A stretch of 64,000 bases of DNA from Symsagittifera roscoffensis (GCF_963678635.1 NC_087064.1:37748706-37812705), one strand, 5' to 3'. Counted from the first letter of the stretch, positions 32,852 to 46,930 are shown. Program-made: numbers and translations. Notes: generated by a model not told the origin, from the sequence alone.

Positions 32852-35800
32852 TACAAATTTTTTCATTTTCCAGGACAGTGTGTGGCTAGTTTAGTCATCT
32901 TGATGTGTTGATTGTTGTTCCATCCATCGGTTCTATTGGGTTAGCGATCGTTGCAGAAGCGGATTTGCGCTGTGGTGATTTTTTGTCCGAAAAAAGTTGT
33001 CACAAATTGGTAGTTTCCCTTAGCTTCTAGTCTTGGCTACTGAATGTTTCTTCAGTTTTGACATCTTTGAAATACACAGCGACATTTTTTTGGGTGTTTA
33101 ATGCGTTGTGGGTATATTGACGGTTCATGGGAGTACAAAGTTTTTGATTTTGATTTTCTCTTTCTGAAATATGTCTTTTTGTGTTCAGCCTTGATGTGAT
33201 TTTTTGTGGTACAATTTTTCATTTTTGAGGAGTGTGTGGCTAGTTAAGAAATCTCGATGAGTTCATTTTTGTTCCAATCATCAATTCTACTGGATTAGCG
33301 ATCGTTGCAGAGGCGGATTTGCGCTGTGGTGATTTTTTGTCCAAAAAAAATTGTCGTCACAAATTGGTAGTTTCCACTAGCTTCTGGTCTTGGTAAATGA
33401 ATGCTTCTTCAGTTTTGACATCTTTGAAATACGCAGCGCTGCTTTTTTGGTTTGTTAATGCGTTATGGGTTTGCTGACTGTTCTTGGGAGTTTTGGGTTT
33501 TGGATTTTGGTATTTATGTTACGGAAATATATGTTTTTTTTTGTGTTCATCCTTGATTCGATTTTTTGTGGTACAATTTTTTTCATTTTTCAGGACACTG
33601 TGTGGCTAGTTAAGTCTTCGTGATGTGTTCATTGTTGTTCCATTCGTCAGTTCTACTGGGTTAGCGATCGTTGCAGAAGCGGATTTCCGCTGTGTTGATT
33701 TTTTGTCTGAAAAAAGTTGTCGTTACAAATTGGTTGTTTCCACTAGCGTCTGGTCTTGGCTACTGAATGTTTCTTCAGTTTTGACATGTTTGAAATACAC
33801 AGCGACAGTTTTTTGGGTGGTTAATGCGTTGTGGGTATATTGACGGTTCATGGGAGTACAAAGTTTTTGATTTTGATTTTCTCTTTCTGAAATATGTCTT
33901 TTTGTGTTCAGCCTTGATGTGATTTTTTGTGGTACAATTTTTCATTTTTGAGGAGTGTGTGGCTAGTTAAGAAATCTTGATGAGTTCATTTTTGTTCCAA
34001 TCATCAATTCTACTGGTTTAGCGATCGTTGCAGAGGCGGATTTGCACTGTGGTGTTTTTTTGGTCCGAAAAAAGTTGTCGTCACAAATTGGTAGTTTCCA
34101 CTAGCTTCTGGTCTTGGTTACTGAATGCTTCTCCAGTTTTGACATCTTTGAAATACGCAGCGCTGCTTTTTTGGTTTGTTAATGCGTTGTTGGTTTGCTG
34201 ACTGTTCATGGGACTTTTGGGTTTTGGATTTTGGTATTTATGTTGCTGAAGAAATAAATGTTTTTTTTTGTGTTCATCCTGATTCAATTTTTTGTGGTAC
34301 AATTTTTTTCATTATTCAGGACACTGTGTGGCTAGTTAAGTCTTCTTGATGTGTTCATTATTGTTCCATTCATCAGTTCTACTGGGTTAGCGATCGTTGC
34401 AGAAGCGGATTTCCGCTGTGTTGATTTTTTGTCGGAAAAAAGTTGTCGTTACAAATTGGTTGTTTCCACTAACGTCTGGTCTTGGTGTTTCTTCAGTTTT
34501 GACATCTTTGAAATACACAGCGACAATTTTTTTGGGTGGTTAATGCGTTGTGGGTATATTGACGGTTCATGGGAGTACAAAGTTTTTGATTTTGATTTTC
34601 TCTTTCTGAAATATGTCTTTTGTGTTCAGCCTTGATGTGATTTTTTGTGGTACAATTTTTCATTTTTGAGGAGTGTGTGGCTAGTTAAGAAGTCTTGATG
34701 AGTTCATTTTTGTTCCAATCATCAATTCTACTGGTTTAGCGATCGTTGCAGAGGCGGATATGCGCTGTGGTGATTTTTTATCCGAAAAAAGTTGTCGTCA
34801 CAAATTGGTAGTTTCCACTAGCTTCTGGTCTTGGTTACTGAATGCTTCTTCAGTTTTGACATCTTTGAAATACGCAGCGCTGCTTTTTTGGTTTGTTAAT
34901 GCGTTGTGGGTTTGCTGACTGTTCCTGGGAGTTTTGGATTTCGGATTTTGGCATTTATGTTACTGAAATATATGTTTTTTTTGTGTTCATCCTTGATTCG
35001 ATTTTTTGTGGTACAATTTTTTTCATTTTTCAGGACACTGTGTGGCTAATTAAGTCTTCTTGATGTGTTAATTGTTGTTCCATTCATCAGATCTACTGGG
35101 TTAGCGATCATTGCAGAAGCGGATTTCCGCTGTGTTGATTTTTTGTCCGAAAAAAGTTGTCGTTACAAATTGGTTGTTTCCACTAACATCTGGTCTTGGT
35201 GTTTCTTCAGTTTTGACATCTTTGAAATACACAGCGACAATTTTTTGGGTGGTTAATGCGTTGTGGGTATATTGACGGTTCATGGGAGTACAAAGTTTTT
35301 GATTTTGATTTTCTCTTTCTGAAATATGTCTTTTGTGTTCAGCCTTGATGTGATTTTTTGTGGTACAATTTTTCATTTTTGAGGAGTGTGTGGCTAGTTA
35401 AGAAGTCTTGATGAGTTCATTTTTGTTCCAATCATCAATTCTACTGGTTTAGCGATCGTTGCAGAGGCGGATATGCGCTGTGGTGATTTTTTATCCGAAA
35501 AAAGTTGTCGTCACAAATTGGTAGTTTCCACTAGCTTCTGGTCTTGGTTACTGAATGCTTCTTCAGTTTTGACATCTTTGAAATACGCAGCGCTGCTTTT
35601 TTGGTTTGTTAATGCGTTGTGGGTTTGCTGACTGTTCCTGGGAGTTTTGGATTTCGGATTTTGGCATTTATGTTACTGAAATATATGTTTTTTTTGTGTT
35701 CATCCTTGATTCGATTTTTTGTGGTACAATTTTTTTCATTTTTCAGGACACTGTGTGGCTAATTAAGTCTTCTTGATGTGTTAATTGTTGTTCCATTCAT

Positions 35801-38800
35801 CAGATCTACTGGGTTAGCGATCATTGCAGAAGCGGATTTCCGCTGTGTTGATTTTTTGTCCGAAAAAAGTTGTCGTTACAAATTGGTTGTTTCCACTAGC
35901 GTCTGGTCTTGGCTACTGAATGTTTCTTCAGTTTTGTCTTGGCTACTGAATGTTTGCCGGATCTTTGAATTATACAGCGACCCTTTTTTCAGTTGTTAGT
36001 GCGTTGTGGATATGCTGAAGGTTTATGGGAGTCCTGATTTTTTTATTTTGGTTTTTATGTTTCTGAAATATGTCTTCTTTTGTGTTCATCCTTGATGCGA
36101 TTTTTTGTGGTACAAATTTTTTCATTTTCCAGGACAGTGTGTGGCTAGTTTAGTCATCTTGATGTGTTCATTGTTGTTCCATCCATCGGTTCTATTGGGT
36201 TAGCGATCGTTGCATAAGCGGATTTGCGCTGTGGTAATTTTTTTTCCGAAAAATGTTGTGGTCACAAATTGGTAGTTTCCACCAGCTTCTGGTCTTGGTT
36301 ACTGAATGCCTCTTCAGTTTTGACATCTTTGAAATACGCAGCGCTGCTTTTTTGGTTTGTTAATGCGTTGTGGGTATACTGACTGTTCATGGGACTTCTG
36401 GTTTTTGGACTTTGGTATTTATGTTTCTGAAATGTCTTTTTTTGTGTTCATCCTTGATGCGATTTTTTTGTGGTAGAGTTTTTTCATTTTCCAGGCCAGT
36501 GTAAGGCTAATTTAGTCATCTTGATGTGTTCATTGTTGTTCCGTCCATCGGTTCTATTGGGTGATTTTTTGTCCGAAAAAAGTTGTCGTCACAAATAAAT
36601 AGTTTCCACTAGCTTCTGGTCTTGGCTAATGAATGCTTCTTCAGTTTTGACAACAAAAAAACACAGCGACAATTTTTTTGGTTGGTTAATGTGTTAAAGC
36701 GTTGTGGGTATGCTGACAGTTCATGGGAGTACTACGTTTTTGAATTTGCTCTTTTTGTTTCTGAATGATGTCTTTTTTTGTGTTCATCCTTGATGCGATT
36801 TTTTTGTGAAATTTTTTTTTTCCATTTTCCAGGACAGTGTGTGGCTAGTTAAGAAATCTTGATGAGTTCATTTTTGTTCCAATCATCAATTCTACTGGTT
36901 CAGTGATCGTTGCAGAGGCGGATATGCGCTGCGGTGATTTTTTGTCCGAAAAAAGTTGTCGTCACAAATTGGTAGTTTCCACTAGCTTCTGGTCTTGGTT
37001 ACTGAATGCTTCTTCAGTTTTGACATCTTTGAAATACACAGCGCTGTTTTTTTTGGTTTGTTAATGCGTTGTGGGTTTGTTGACTGTTCGTGGGAGTTTT
37101 GGGTTTTGGATTTTGGTATTTATGATACTGAAATATATGTTTTTTTTTGTGTTCATCCTTGATTCGATTTTTTGTGGTACAATTTTTTTCATTTTTCAGG
37201 ACACTGTGTGGCTAGTTAAGTCTTCTTGATGTGTTCATTGTTGTTCCATTCATCAGTTCGACGGGATTAGCGATCGTTGCAGAAGCGGATTTCCGCTGTA
37301 TTGATTTTTTGTCCGAAAAAAGTTGTCGTTACAAATTGGTTGTTTCCACTAGCGTCTGGTCTTGGCTACTGAATGTTTCTTCAGTTTTGTCTTGGCTACT
37401 GAATGTTTGTCGGATCTTTGAATTATACAGCGACCCTTTTTTCAGTTGTTAGTGCGTTGTGGATATGCTGAAGGTTTATGGGAGTACTGATTTTTTATTT
37501 TGGTTTTTATGTTTCTGAAATATGTCTTCTTTTGTGTCATCCTTGATGCGATTTTTTGTGGTACAAATTTTTTCATTTTCCAGGACAGTGTGTGGCTAGT
37601 TTAGTCATCTTGATGTGTTCATTGTTGTTCCATCCATCGGTTCTATTGGGTTAGCGATCGTTGCAGAAGCGGATTTGCGCTGTGGTAATTTTTTGTCCGA
37701 AAAATGTTGTGGTCACAAATTGGTAGTTTCCACCAGCTTCTGGTCTTGGTTACTGAATGCTTCTTCAGCTTTGACATCTTTGAAATACGCAGCGCTGCTT
37801 TTTTGGTTTGTTAATGCGTTGTGGGTATACTGACTGTTCATGGGACTTCTGGTTTTTGGACTTTGGTATTTATGTTTCTGAAATGTCTTTTTTTGTGTTC
37901 ATCCTTGATGCGATTTTTTTGTGGTATAGTTTTTTTCATTTTCCAGGCCAGTGTGTGGCTAGTTTAGTCATCTTGATGTGTTCATTGTTGTTCCATCCAT
38001 CGGTTCTATTGGGTGGTTTTTTGTCCGAAAAAAGTTGTCGTCACAAATAAGTAGTTTCCACTAGCTTCTGGTCTTGGCTAATGAATGCTTCTTCAGTTTT
38101 GACAAAAAAAAACACAGCGACAATTTTTTGGGTGGTTAATGTGTTAAAGCGTTGTGGGTATGCTGACAATTCATGGGAGTACTAAGTTTTTGATTTTGCT
38201 CTATATGTTTCTGAATGATGTCTTTTTTTGTGTTCATCCTTCATGCGATTTTTTTGTGGTACAATTTTTTCCATTTTCCGGGACATTGTGTGGCTAGTTA
38301 AGAAATCTTGATGAGTTCATTTTTGCTCCAATCATCAATTCTACTAGTTTAGCGATCGTTGCAGAAGCGGATTTGCGCTGTGGTGATTTTTTCTCCGAAA
38401 AAAGTTGTCGTTACAAATTGGTAGTTTCACTAGCTTCTGGTCTCGGCTACTGAATGTTTCTTCAGTTTTAACAACCAAAAAGTACGGCGATAATTTTTTT
38501 GGGTTGTTAATGTGTTATTGCGTTGTGCGTATGCTGACGGTTCCTGGGAGTTTTAAGTTTTTGATTTTAGTCTTTTTGTTTCTGAAAGATGTCTTTTTTT
38601 GTGTGCGATCTTTTGTGGTACAATTTTTTTTTCATTTTTCAGGACACTGTGTGGCTAGTTAAGTCATCTTGATGTGTTCATTGTTGTTCCATTCATCAGT
38701 TCCACTGGGTTAGCGATCGTTGCAGAAGCGAATTTGCTCTGTGGTACTTTTTTGTCCGAAAAAAGTTGTCACAAATTGGTAGTTTCCACTAGCTTCTGGT

Positions 38801-41800
38801 CTTGGTTACTGAATGCTTCTTCAGTTTTGACATCTTTGAAATACGCAGCGCTGCTTTTTTGGTTTTTTAATGAGTTGTGTGTATACTGACTGTTCATGGG
38901 ACTTCTGGTTTTTGGATTTTGGTATTTATGTTTCTGAAATGTCTTTTTTTTGTGTTCATCCTTGATGCGATTTTTTAAGGTACAATTTTTTTCATTTTCC
39001 AGGACAGTGTGTGGCTAGTGAAGAAGTCTTGATGAGTTCATTGTTGTTCCAATCATCAATTCTACTGGGTTAGCGATCGTTGCAGAAGCGGATTTGCGCT
39101 GTGGTGATTCTTTGTCCAAAAAAAGTTGTCGTCACAAATTGGTAGTTTCCACTAGCTTCTGGTCTCGGCTGCTGAATGTTTCTTCAGTTTTGACAACCGA
39201 AGAATTCAGCGACATTTTTTTGGGTTATTAATGTGTTAAAGCGCTTTGGGTATGCTGATGGTTCATGGGAGTACTAAGTTTTTTTTTTGGTCTTTATGTT
39301 TCTGAAAGATGTCTTTTTTGTGTTCGCTCTTGATGCTATTTTTTGTGGTACAAATTTTTTCATTTTTCAGGACACTGTGTGGCTAGTTAAGTCATCTTGA
39401 TGTGTTCATTGTTGTTCCATTCATCAGTTCTGCTGGGTTAGCGATCGTTGCAGAAGCGGATTAGCTCTGTGGTTTTTTTTTTTGTCCGAAAAAACTTTAA
39501 AAAATGTCACAAATTTGTAGTTTCCACTAACTTCTGGTCTTGGTTACTGAATGCTTCTTCAGTTTTGACATCTTTGAAATAAGCAGCGCTGCTTTTTTGG
39601 TTTGTTAATGCGTTGTGTGTCTACTGACTGTTCATGGGACTTCTGTTTTTGGATTTTGGTATTTATGTTTCTGAAATGTCTTTTTTTTGTGTTCATCCTT
39701 GATGCGATTTTTTGTGGTACAAATTTTTTCATTTTTCAGGACACTGTGTGGCTAGTTAAGTCTTCTTGATGTCTTCATTGTTGTTCCATTGATCAATTCT
39801 ACTGGATTAGTGATTCTTGCAGAAGCGGATTTGCTCTGTGGTAATGTTTTTTCCGAAAAAAGTTGTCGTCACAAATTGGTAGTTTCCACTAGCTTCTGGT
39901 CTTGGTTACTGAATGTTTCTTCAGTTTTGACATTTTTGAAATACGCAGCGCTGCTTTTTTGATTTGTTAATGCGTTTTGGGTTTGCTGACTGTTCATGGG
40001 AATTCTGGGTTTTGGGTTTTGGTATTTATGTTACTGAAATTTGTATTTTTTTGTGTTCATCCTTGATGCAATTTTTTGTGGTACATTTTTTTTTCATTTT
40101 CCAGGACAGTGTGTGGCTAGTTAAGAATTCTTGATGAGTTCATTGTTGTTCCAATCATCAATTCTACTGGGTTAGCGATCGTTGCAGAAACGGATTTGCG
40201 CTGTGGTGATTTTTTGTCCGAAAAAAGTTGTCGTCACAAATTGGTAGTTTCCAATAGCTTCTGGTCTCGGCTACTGAATGTTTCTTCAGTTTTGACAACC
40301 AAAAAATAAAGCGATAATTTTTTTGGGTTGTTAATTTGTTATTGCGTTGTGCGTATGCTGACGGTTTCTGGGAGTTTTAAGTTTTTGATATGGTCTTTTT
40401 TTTCTGAAAGATGTCTTTTGTGTTCGTTCTTGATGCGATCTTTTGTGGTACAATTTTTTTTCATTTTTCAGGACACTGTGTGGCTAGTTAAGTCATCTTG
40501 ATGTGTTCATTGTTGTTCCATTCATCAGTTCCACTGGGTTAGCGATCGTTGCAGAAGCGAATTTGCTCTGTGGTACTTTTTTGTCCGAAAAAAGTTGTCA
40601 CAAATTGGTAGTTTCCACTAGCTTCTGGTCTTGGTTACTGAATGCTTCTTCAGTTTAGACATCTTTGAAATACGCAGCGCTGCTTTTTTGGTTTGTTAAT
40701 GCGTTGTGTGTATACTGACTGTTCATGGGACTTCTGGTTTTTGGATTTTGGTATTTTTGTTTCTGAAATGTCTTTTTTTTGTGTTCATCCTTGATGCGAT
40801 TTTTTAAGTTACATTTTTTTTCATTTTTCAGGACACTGTGTGGCTAGTGAAGAAGTCTTGATGAGTTCATTGTTGTTCCAATCATCAATTCTACTGGGTT
40901 AGCAATCGTTGCAGAAGCGGATTTGCGCTGTGGTGATTCTTTGTCCAAAAAAAGTTGTCGTCACAAATTGGTAGTTTCCACTAGCTTCTGGTCTCGGCTG
41001 CTGAATGTTTCTTCAGTTTTGACAACCGAAGAATACAGCGACATTTTTTTGGGTTATTAATGTTTTAAAGCGTTTTGGGTATGCTGATGGTTCATGGGAG
41101 TACTAAGTTTTTGTTTTTGGTCTTTATGTTTCTGAAAGATGTCTTTTTTGTGTTCGCTCTTGATGCTATTTCTTGTGGTACAAATTTTTTCATTTTTCAG
41201 GACACTGTGTGGCTAGTTAAGTCATCTTGATGTGTTCATTGTTGTTCCATTCATCATTTCTGCTGGGTTAGCGATCGTTGCAGAAGCGGATTAGCTCTGT
41301 GGTGTTTTTTTTGTCCGAAAAAACTTAAAAAAATGTCACAAATTTGTAGTTTCCACTAACTTCTGGTCTTGGTTACTGAATGCTTCTTCAGTTTTGACAT
41401 CTTTGAAATAAGCAGCGCTGCTTTTTTGGTTTGTTAATGCGTTGTGTGTATACTGACTGTTCATGGGACTTCTGTTTTTGGATTTTGGTATTTATGTTTC
41501 TGAAATGTCTTTTTTTGTGTGCGATCTTTTGTGGTACAATTTTTTTTTCATTTTTCAGGACACTGTGTGGCTAGTTAAGTCATCTTGATGTGTTCATTGT
41601 TGTTCCATTCATCAGTTCCACTGGGTTAGCGATCGTTGCAGAAGCGAATTTGCTCTGTGGTACTTTTTTGTCCGAAAAAACTTAAAAAAATGTCACAAAT
41701 TTCTAGTTTCCACTAACTTCTGGTCTTGGTTACTGATTGCTTCTTCAGTTTTGACATCTTTGAAATAAGCAGCGCTGCTTTTTTGGTTTGTTAATGCGTT

Positions 41801-44800
41801 GTGTGTATACTGACTGTTCATGGGACTTCTGGTTTTTGGATTTTGGTATTTATGTTTCTGAAATGTCTTTTTTTTTGTGTTCATCCTTGATGCGATTTTT
41901 TAAGGTACATTTTTTTTCATTTTCCAGGACAGTGTGTGGCTAGTGAAGAAGTCTTGATGAGTTCATTGTTGTTCCAATCATCAATTCTACTGGGTTAGCG
42001 ATCGTTGCAGAAGCGGATTTGCGCTGTGGTGATTCTTTGTCCAAAAAAAGTTGTCGTCACAAATTGGTAGTTTCCACTAGCTTCTGGTCTCGGCTGCTGA
42101 ATGTTTCTTCAGTTTTGACAACCGAAGAATACAGCGACATTTTTTTGGGTTATTAATGTGTTAAAGCGTTTTGGGTATGCTGATGGTTCATGGGAGTACT
42201 AAGTTTTTGTTTTTGGTCTTTATGTTTCTGAAAGATGTCTTTTTTGTGTTCGCTCTTGATGCTATTTTTTGTGGTACAAATTTTTTCATTTTTCAGGACA
42301 CTGTGTGGCTAGTTAAGTCATCTTGATGTGTTCATTGTTGTTCCATTCATCAGTTCTGCTGGGTTAGCGATCGTTGCAGAAGCGGATTAGCTCTGTGGTG
42401 TTTTTTTTGTCCGAAAAAACTTTAAAAAATGTCACAAATTTGTAGTTTCCACTAACTTCTGGTCTTGGTTACTGAATGCTTCTTCAGTTTTGACATCTTT
42501 GAAATAAGCAGCGCTGCTTTTTTGGTTTGTTAATGCGTTGTGTGTAAACTGACTGTTCAGGGGACTTCTGTTTTTGGATTTTGGTATTTATGTTTCTGAA
42601 ATGTCTTTTTTTGTGTGCGATCTTTTGTGGTACAATTTTTTTTTCATTTTTCAGGACACTGTGTGGCTAGTTAAGTCATCTTGATGTGTTCATTGTTGTT
42701 CCATTCATCAGTTCCACTGGGTTAGCGATCGTTGCAGAAGCGAATTTGCTCTGTGGTACTTTTTTGTCCGAAAAAACTTAAAAAAATGTCACAAATTTGT
42801 AGTTTCCACTAACTTCTGGTCTTGGTTACTGAATGCTTCTTCAGTTTTGACATCTTTGAAATAAGCAGCGCTGCTTTTTTGGTTTGTTAATGCGTTGTGT
42901 GTATACTGACTGTTCATGGGACTTCTGGTTTTTGGATTTTGGTATTTATGTTTCTGAAATGTCTTTTTTTTGTGTTCATCCTTGATGCGATTTTTTAAGG
43001 TACATTTTTTTTTCATTTTCCAGGACAGTGTGTGGCTAGTGAAGAAGTCTTGATGAGTTCATTGTTTTTCCAATCATCAATTCTACTGGGTTAGCGATCG
43101 TTGCAGAAGCGGATTTGCGCTGTGGTGATTCTTTGTCCAAAAAAAGTTGTCGTCACAAATTGGTAGTTTCCACTAGCTTCTGGTCTCGGCTGCTGAATGT
43201 TTCTTCAGTTTTGACAACCGAAGAATACAGCGACATTTTTTTGGGTTATTAATGTTTTAAAGCGTTTTGGGTATGCTGATGGTTCATGGGAGTACTAAGT
43301 TTTTGTTTTTGGTCTTTATGTTTCTGAAAGATGTCTTTTTTGTGTTCGCTCTTGATGCTATTTTTTGTGGTACAAATTTTTTCATTTTTCAGGACACTGT
43401 GTGGCTAGTTAAGTCATCTTGATGTGTTCATTGTTGTTCCATTCATCAGTTTTGCTGGGTTAGCGATCGTTGCAGAAGCGGATTAGCTCTGTGGTTTTTT
43501 TTTTGTCCGAAAAAACTTTAAAAAATGTCACAAATTTGTAGTTTCCACTAACTTCTGGTCTTGGTTACTGAATGCTTCTTCAGTTTTGACATCTTTGAAA
43601 TAAGCAGCGCTGTTTTTTTGGTTTGTTAATGCGTTGTGTGTATACTGACTGTTCATGGGACTTCTGTTTTTGGATTTTGGTATTTATGTTTCTGAAATGT
43701 CTTTTTTTTGTGTTCATCCTTGATGCGATTTTTTGTGGTACAAATTTTTTCATTTTTCAGGACACTGTGTGGCTAGTTAAGTCTTCTTGATGTCTTCATT
43801 GTTGTTCCATTGATCAGTTCTACTGGGTTAGTGATTGTTGCAGAAGCGGATTTGCTCTGTGGTAATGTTTTTTCCGAAAAAAGTTGTCGTCACAAATTGG
43901 TAGTTTCCACTAGCTTCTGGTCTTGGTTACTGAATGTTTCTTCAGTTTTCACATTTTTGAAATACGCAGCGCTGCTTTTTTGATTTGTTAATGCGTTTTG
44001 GGTTTGCTGACTGTTCATGGGATTTCTGGGTTTTGGGTTTTGGTATTTATGTTACTGAAATATGTATTTTTTTGTGTTCATCCTTGATGCGATTTTTTGT
44101 GGTACATTTTTTTTTCATTTTCCAGGACAGTGTGTGGCTAGTTAAGAATTCTTGATGAGTTCATTGTTGTTCCAATCATCAATTCTACTGGGTTAGCGAT
44201 CGTTGCAGAAACGGATTTGCGCTGTGGTGATTTTTTGTCCGAAAAAAGTTGTCGTCACAAATTGGTAGTTTCCAATAGCTTCTGGTCTCGGCTACTGAAT
44301 GTTTCTTCAGTTTTGACAACCAAAAAATAAAGCGACACTTTTTTTGGGTGTTTAATGTGTTAAAGCGTTTTGGGTATGCTGACGGTTCATGGGAGTACTA
44401 AGTTTTTGTTTTTTGTCTTTATGTTTCTGAAAGATGTTTTTTTTTGTGTTCGTTCTTGATGCGAACTTTTGTGGTCCAATTTTTTTTTCATTTTTCAGGA
44501 CACTGTGTGGCTAGTTAAGTCTTCTTGATGTGTTCATTGTTGTTCCATTCATCAGTTCTACTGGGTTAGCGATCGTTGCAGAAGCGGATTTGCTCTGTGG
44601 TATTTTTTTGTCCGAAAAAATTTGTCGTCACAAATTGGTAGTTTCCACTAGCTTCTGGTCTTGGTTACTGAATGCTTCTTCAGTTTTGACATCTTTAAAA
44701 TACGCAGCGCTGCTTTTTTGGTTTGTTAATGCGTTGTGGGTTTGCTGACTGTTCATGGGACTTTTGGATTTTGGATTTTGGTATTTATGTTACTGAAATA

Positions 44801-45712
44801 TGTGTTTTGTGATCATCCTTGATTCGATTTTTTGTGGTACAAATTTTTTCATTTTTCAGGACACTGTGTGGCTAGTTAAGTCTTCTTGATGTGTTCATTG
44901 TTGTTCTATTCATCAGTTCTACTGGGTTAGCGATCGTTGCTGAAGCGGATTTGCTCTGTGGTAATTTTTGTCCGAAAAAAGTTGTCGTCACAAATTGGTA
45001 GTTTCCACTAGCTTCTGGTCTTGGTTACTGAATGCTTCTTCAGTTTTGACATCTTCGAAACACGCAGCGCTGCTTTTTTGGTTTGTTAATGTGTTGTGGG
45101 TATGCTGACGGTTCATGGGACTTCTGGGTTTAAGATTTTGGTCAATCTGTTTCTGAAAGATGCCTTTTTTGTGTGTTTGTTCTTCATGCGATCTTTTGTG
45201 GAACAAATTTTTTCATTTTTCAGGACACTGTGTGGCTAGTTAAGTCATCTTGATGTTTCATTGTTGTTCCATTCATCAGTTCTACTGGTTAAGCGATCAT
45301 TGCAGAAGCGGTTTTCCTCTGTGGTAATTTTTTGTCCGAAAAAAGTTGTCGTCACAAATAAGTAGTTTCGACTAGCTTCTGGTCTTGGCTGCTGAATGCT
45401 TCTTCAGTTTTGACAACAAAAAAACACAGCGACAATTTTTTTGGGTGGTTAATGAGTTAAAGCGTTGTGGGTATGCTGACAGTTCATGGGAGTACTAAGT
45501 TTTTGATTTTGCTCTTTATGTTTCTGAAAGATGTCTTTTTTTGTGTTCGTTCTTGATGCGATCTTTTGTGGTACAATTTACTTTCACTTTTCAGGACACT
45601 GTGTGGCCTGTTAAGTCTTCTTGATGTGTTCCTTGTTGTTCCATTCATCAGTTCTACTGGGTTAGCGATCATTGCAGAAGCGGATTTGATCAGTGGTAAT
45701 TTTTTGTCCGAG
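32852..45712. repeat. ~355-420-bp satellite array, right part, with higher-order structure
   Basis: About 35 monomers continuing the array cut by the LTR element; monomer length drifts to about 365 bp. A 713-bp dimer is almost perfectly repeated (around 34340-35770). A three-monomer unit recurs with exactly 1096-bp spacing (GACAACCGAAGAATACAGCG at 41021, 42117, 43213; a related copy at 39192). Nearly every monomer has TTTTTCATTTTTCAGGACACTGTG, a match to a splice acceptor. Plus frames hit stops soon after it. The array fades at TTTTTGTCCGAGTGC near 45712. Confidence 0.95.
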
Positions 45713-45734
45713 TGCTCTTTGGTAATTTTTTAAT

Positions 45735-46930
45735 TTTTTAAAAAGCTTCTTTTAACCAATTTGGAACGATTTCTAAGACGGATTAAATCTCCGCTTACGC
45801 GTTAACAGAGCGAAGTATATCGCGCGTTAATTGTCCTAAATTGGTCAAAATGGCAATCTTTAAGCCCCCATAACTTTACAAAAAATGATCACAGGTTAAA
45901 TATCTTTTGAAATTTAAGCTCACAACAACAATAGCTTTGAATGATATAAAAATGAGTCCTAAAAAAGAGGTTTTTCAAAAAATAAATTCAAGGCCCCACT
46001 GGCGACCTTGAACCGTCAAACGGCTTGTTGATAGATTTGAAAAGAAGTTTTACGAACAAATTTATTCTTTTTGGATATAACAACTACCGCATAAAGGTTT
46101 AATGATAGCCGGAACATTTCAAGCTGTCCAGATCTGAGCTGACCTGTTTTCAATGTTGCTACTCACCAACAAAATGGTTTCCATGGTATCCATCCACCTA
46201 ACTAGTTTGCGAAATCAGTTAATTTGAGTTTTCCTGAATCAAATTACTGTTATCGGCTAAGATATATGTTTCTAAAGTATTGATCATGGTCATTTTTCAA
46301 AAATAAGCAATTTATGTTTTTGGAAGTTTTAAAAATCAGATTTTTTTAAATTGTTTTTATCAATATAAATTTATGGGTTTGAATGGCACGAACTTGTTGT
46401 TACTTAAACGGTTTTGCCCAGTACTTTATGAAAGTAATTTCTGAATAAAAGTAGTCTATCATTTCAAGATTTTTGTTCCGACTTTGGTAACGAAAGTAAC
46501 GGATTTTTTGTGCTACGGGTGCTTCTTTTCTTCAGACAAATTTTGACTTTTTAACTAGCCATTTTTGACGGAAATTTAAAAAGACATTCGAAAAGTATTG
46601 TTTTCCTGAGCTTAAATTTGAACAAAACTGCTCGTATCAGGGCAAAGCCCTGAATGTTCCGACTACCTTTTGGAGCAGTAAAAACATGAAAAATTAAATG
46701 AAATAAAAAAAAATGAATTTTTTTAAATATGAAATCATCCCCCGCAAGCCATATAGACTACTAAATAATAACTTTTGCTCCTTATAACATATCAATTATG
46801 GCAAATAAGCTTCTTTCAACCAATTTGGAACAATTTCTAAGACGGATTATACCTCAAAAATCAACAAAACTGCCCGTATCAGGGGAAGCCCTGGAAGTTC
46901 CGACTGCCTTTTAATGTCTATGTAGCAGTA
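45735..46930. repeat. dispersed repeat, rearranged copy with inverted segments
   Basis: 45745-45952 is the reverse complement of about 9605-9800 (shared: TCTAAGACGGATTAAATC/CCGTCTTAGAAAT, CGCGTTAATTGTCC, CTTTTGAAATTTAAGCTCA). 46485-46620 matches 9497-9630 in the same orientation (GTTCCGACTTTGGTAACGAAAG). 46624-46667 (ACTGCTCGTATCAGGGC) is again inverted relative to 9896-9940. A second short copy of the ends lies at 46800-46905. The whole looks like a fold-back or nested set of one family. Confidence 0.75.

Noticed and set aside
22827-44748. Repeated plus-strand frames starting MFIVVPFISSTGLAIV
   Set aside because: Products of the satellite monomer; they end at different places according to local indels, and stops follow the acceptor-like site in all frames.
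22745-45712. Hammerhead ribozyme in the satellite (minus strand has CTGATGA)
   Set aside because: No GAAA at the required distance and no flanking stems; the 118-bp unit has CTGATAC, not CTGANGA.
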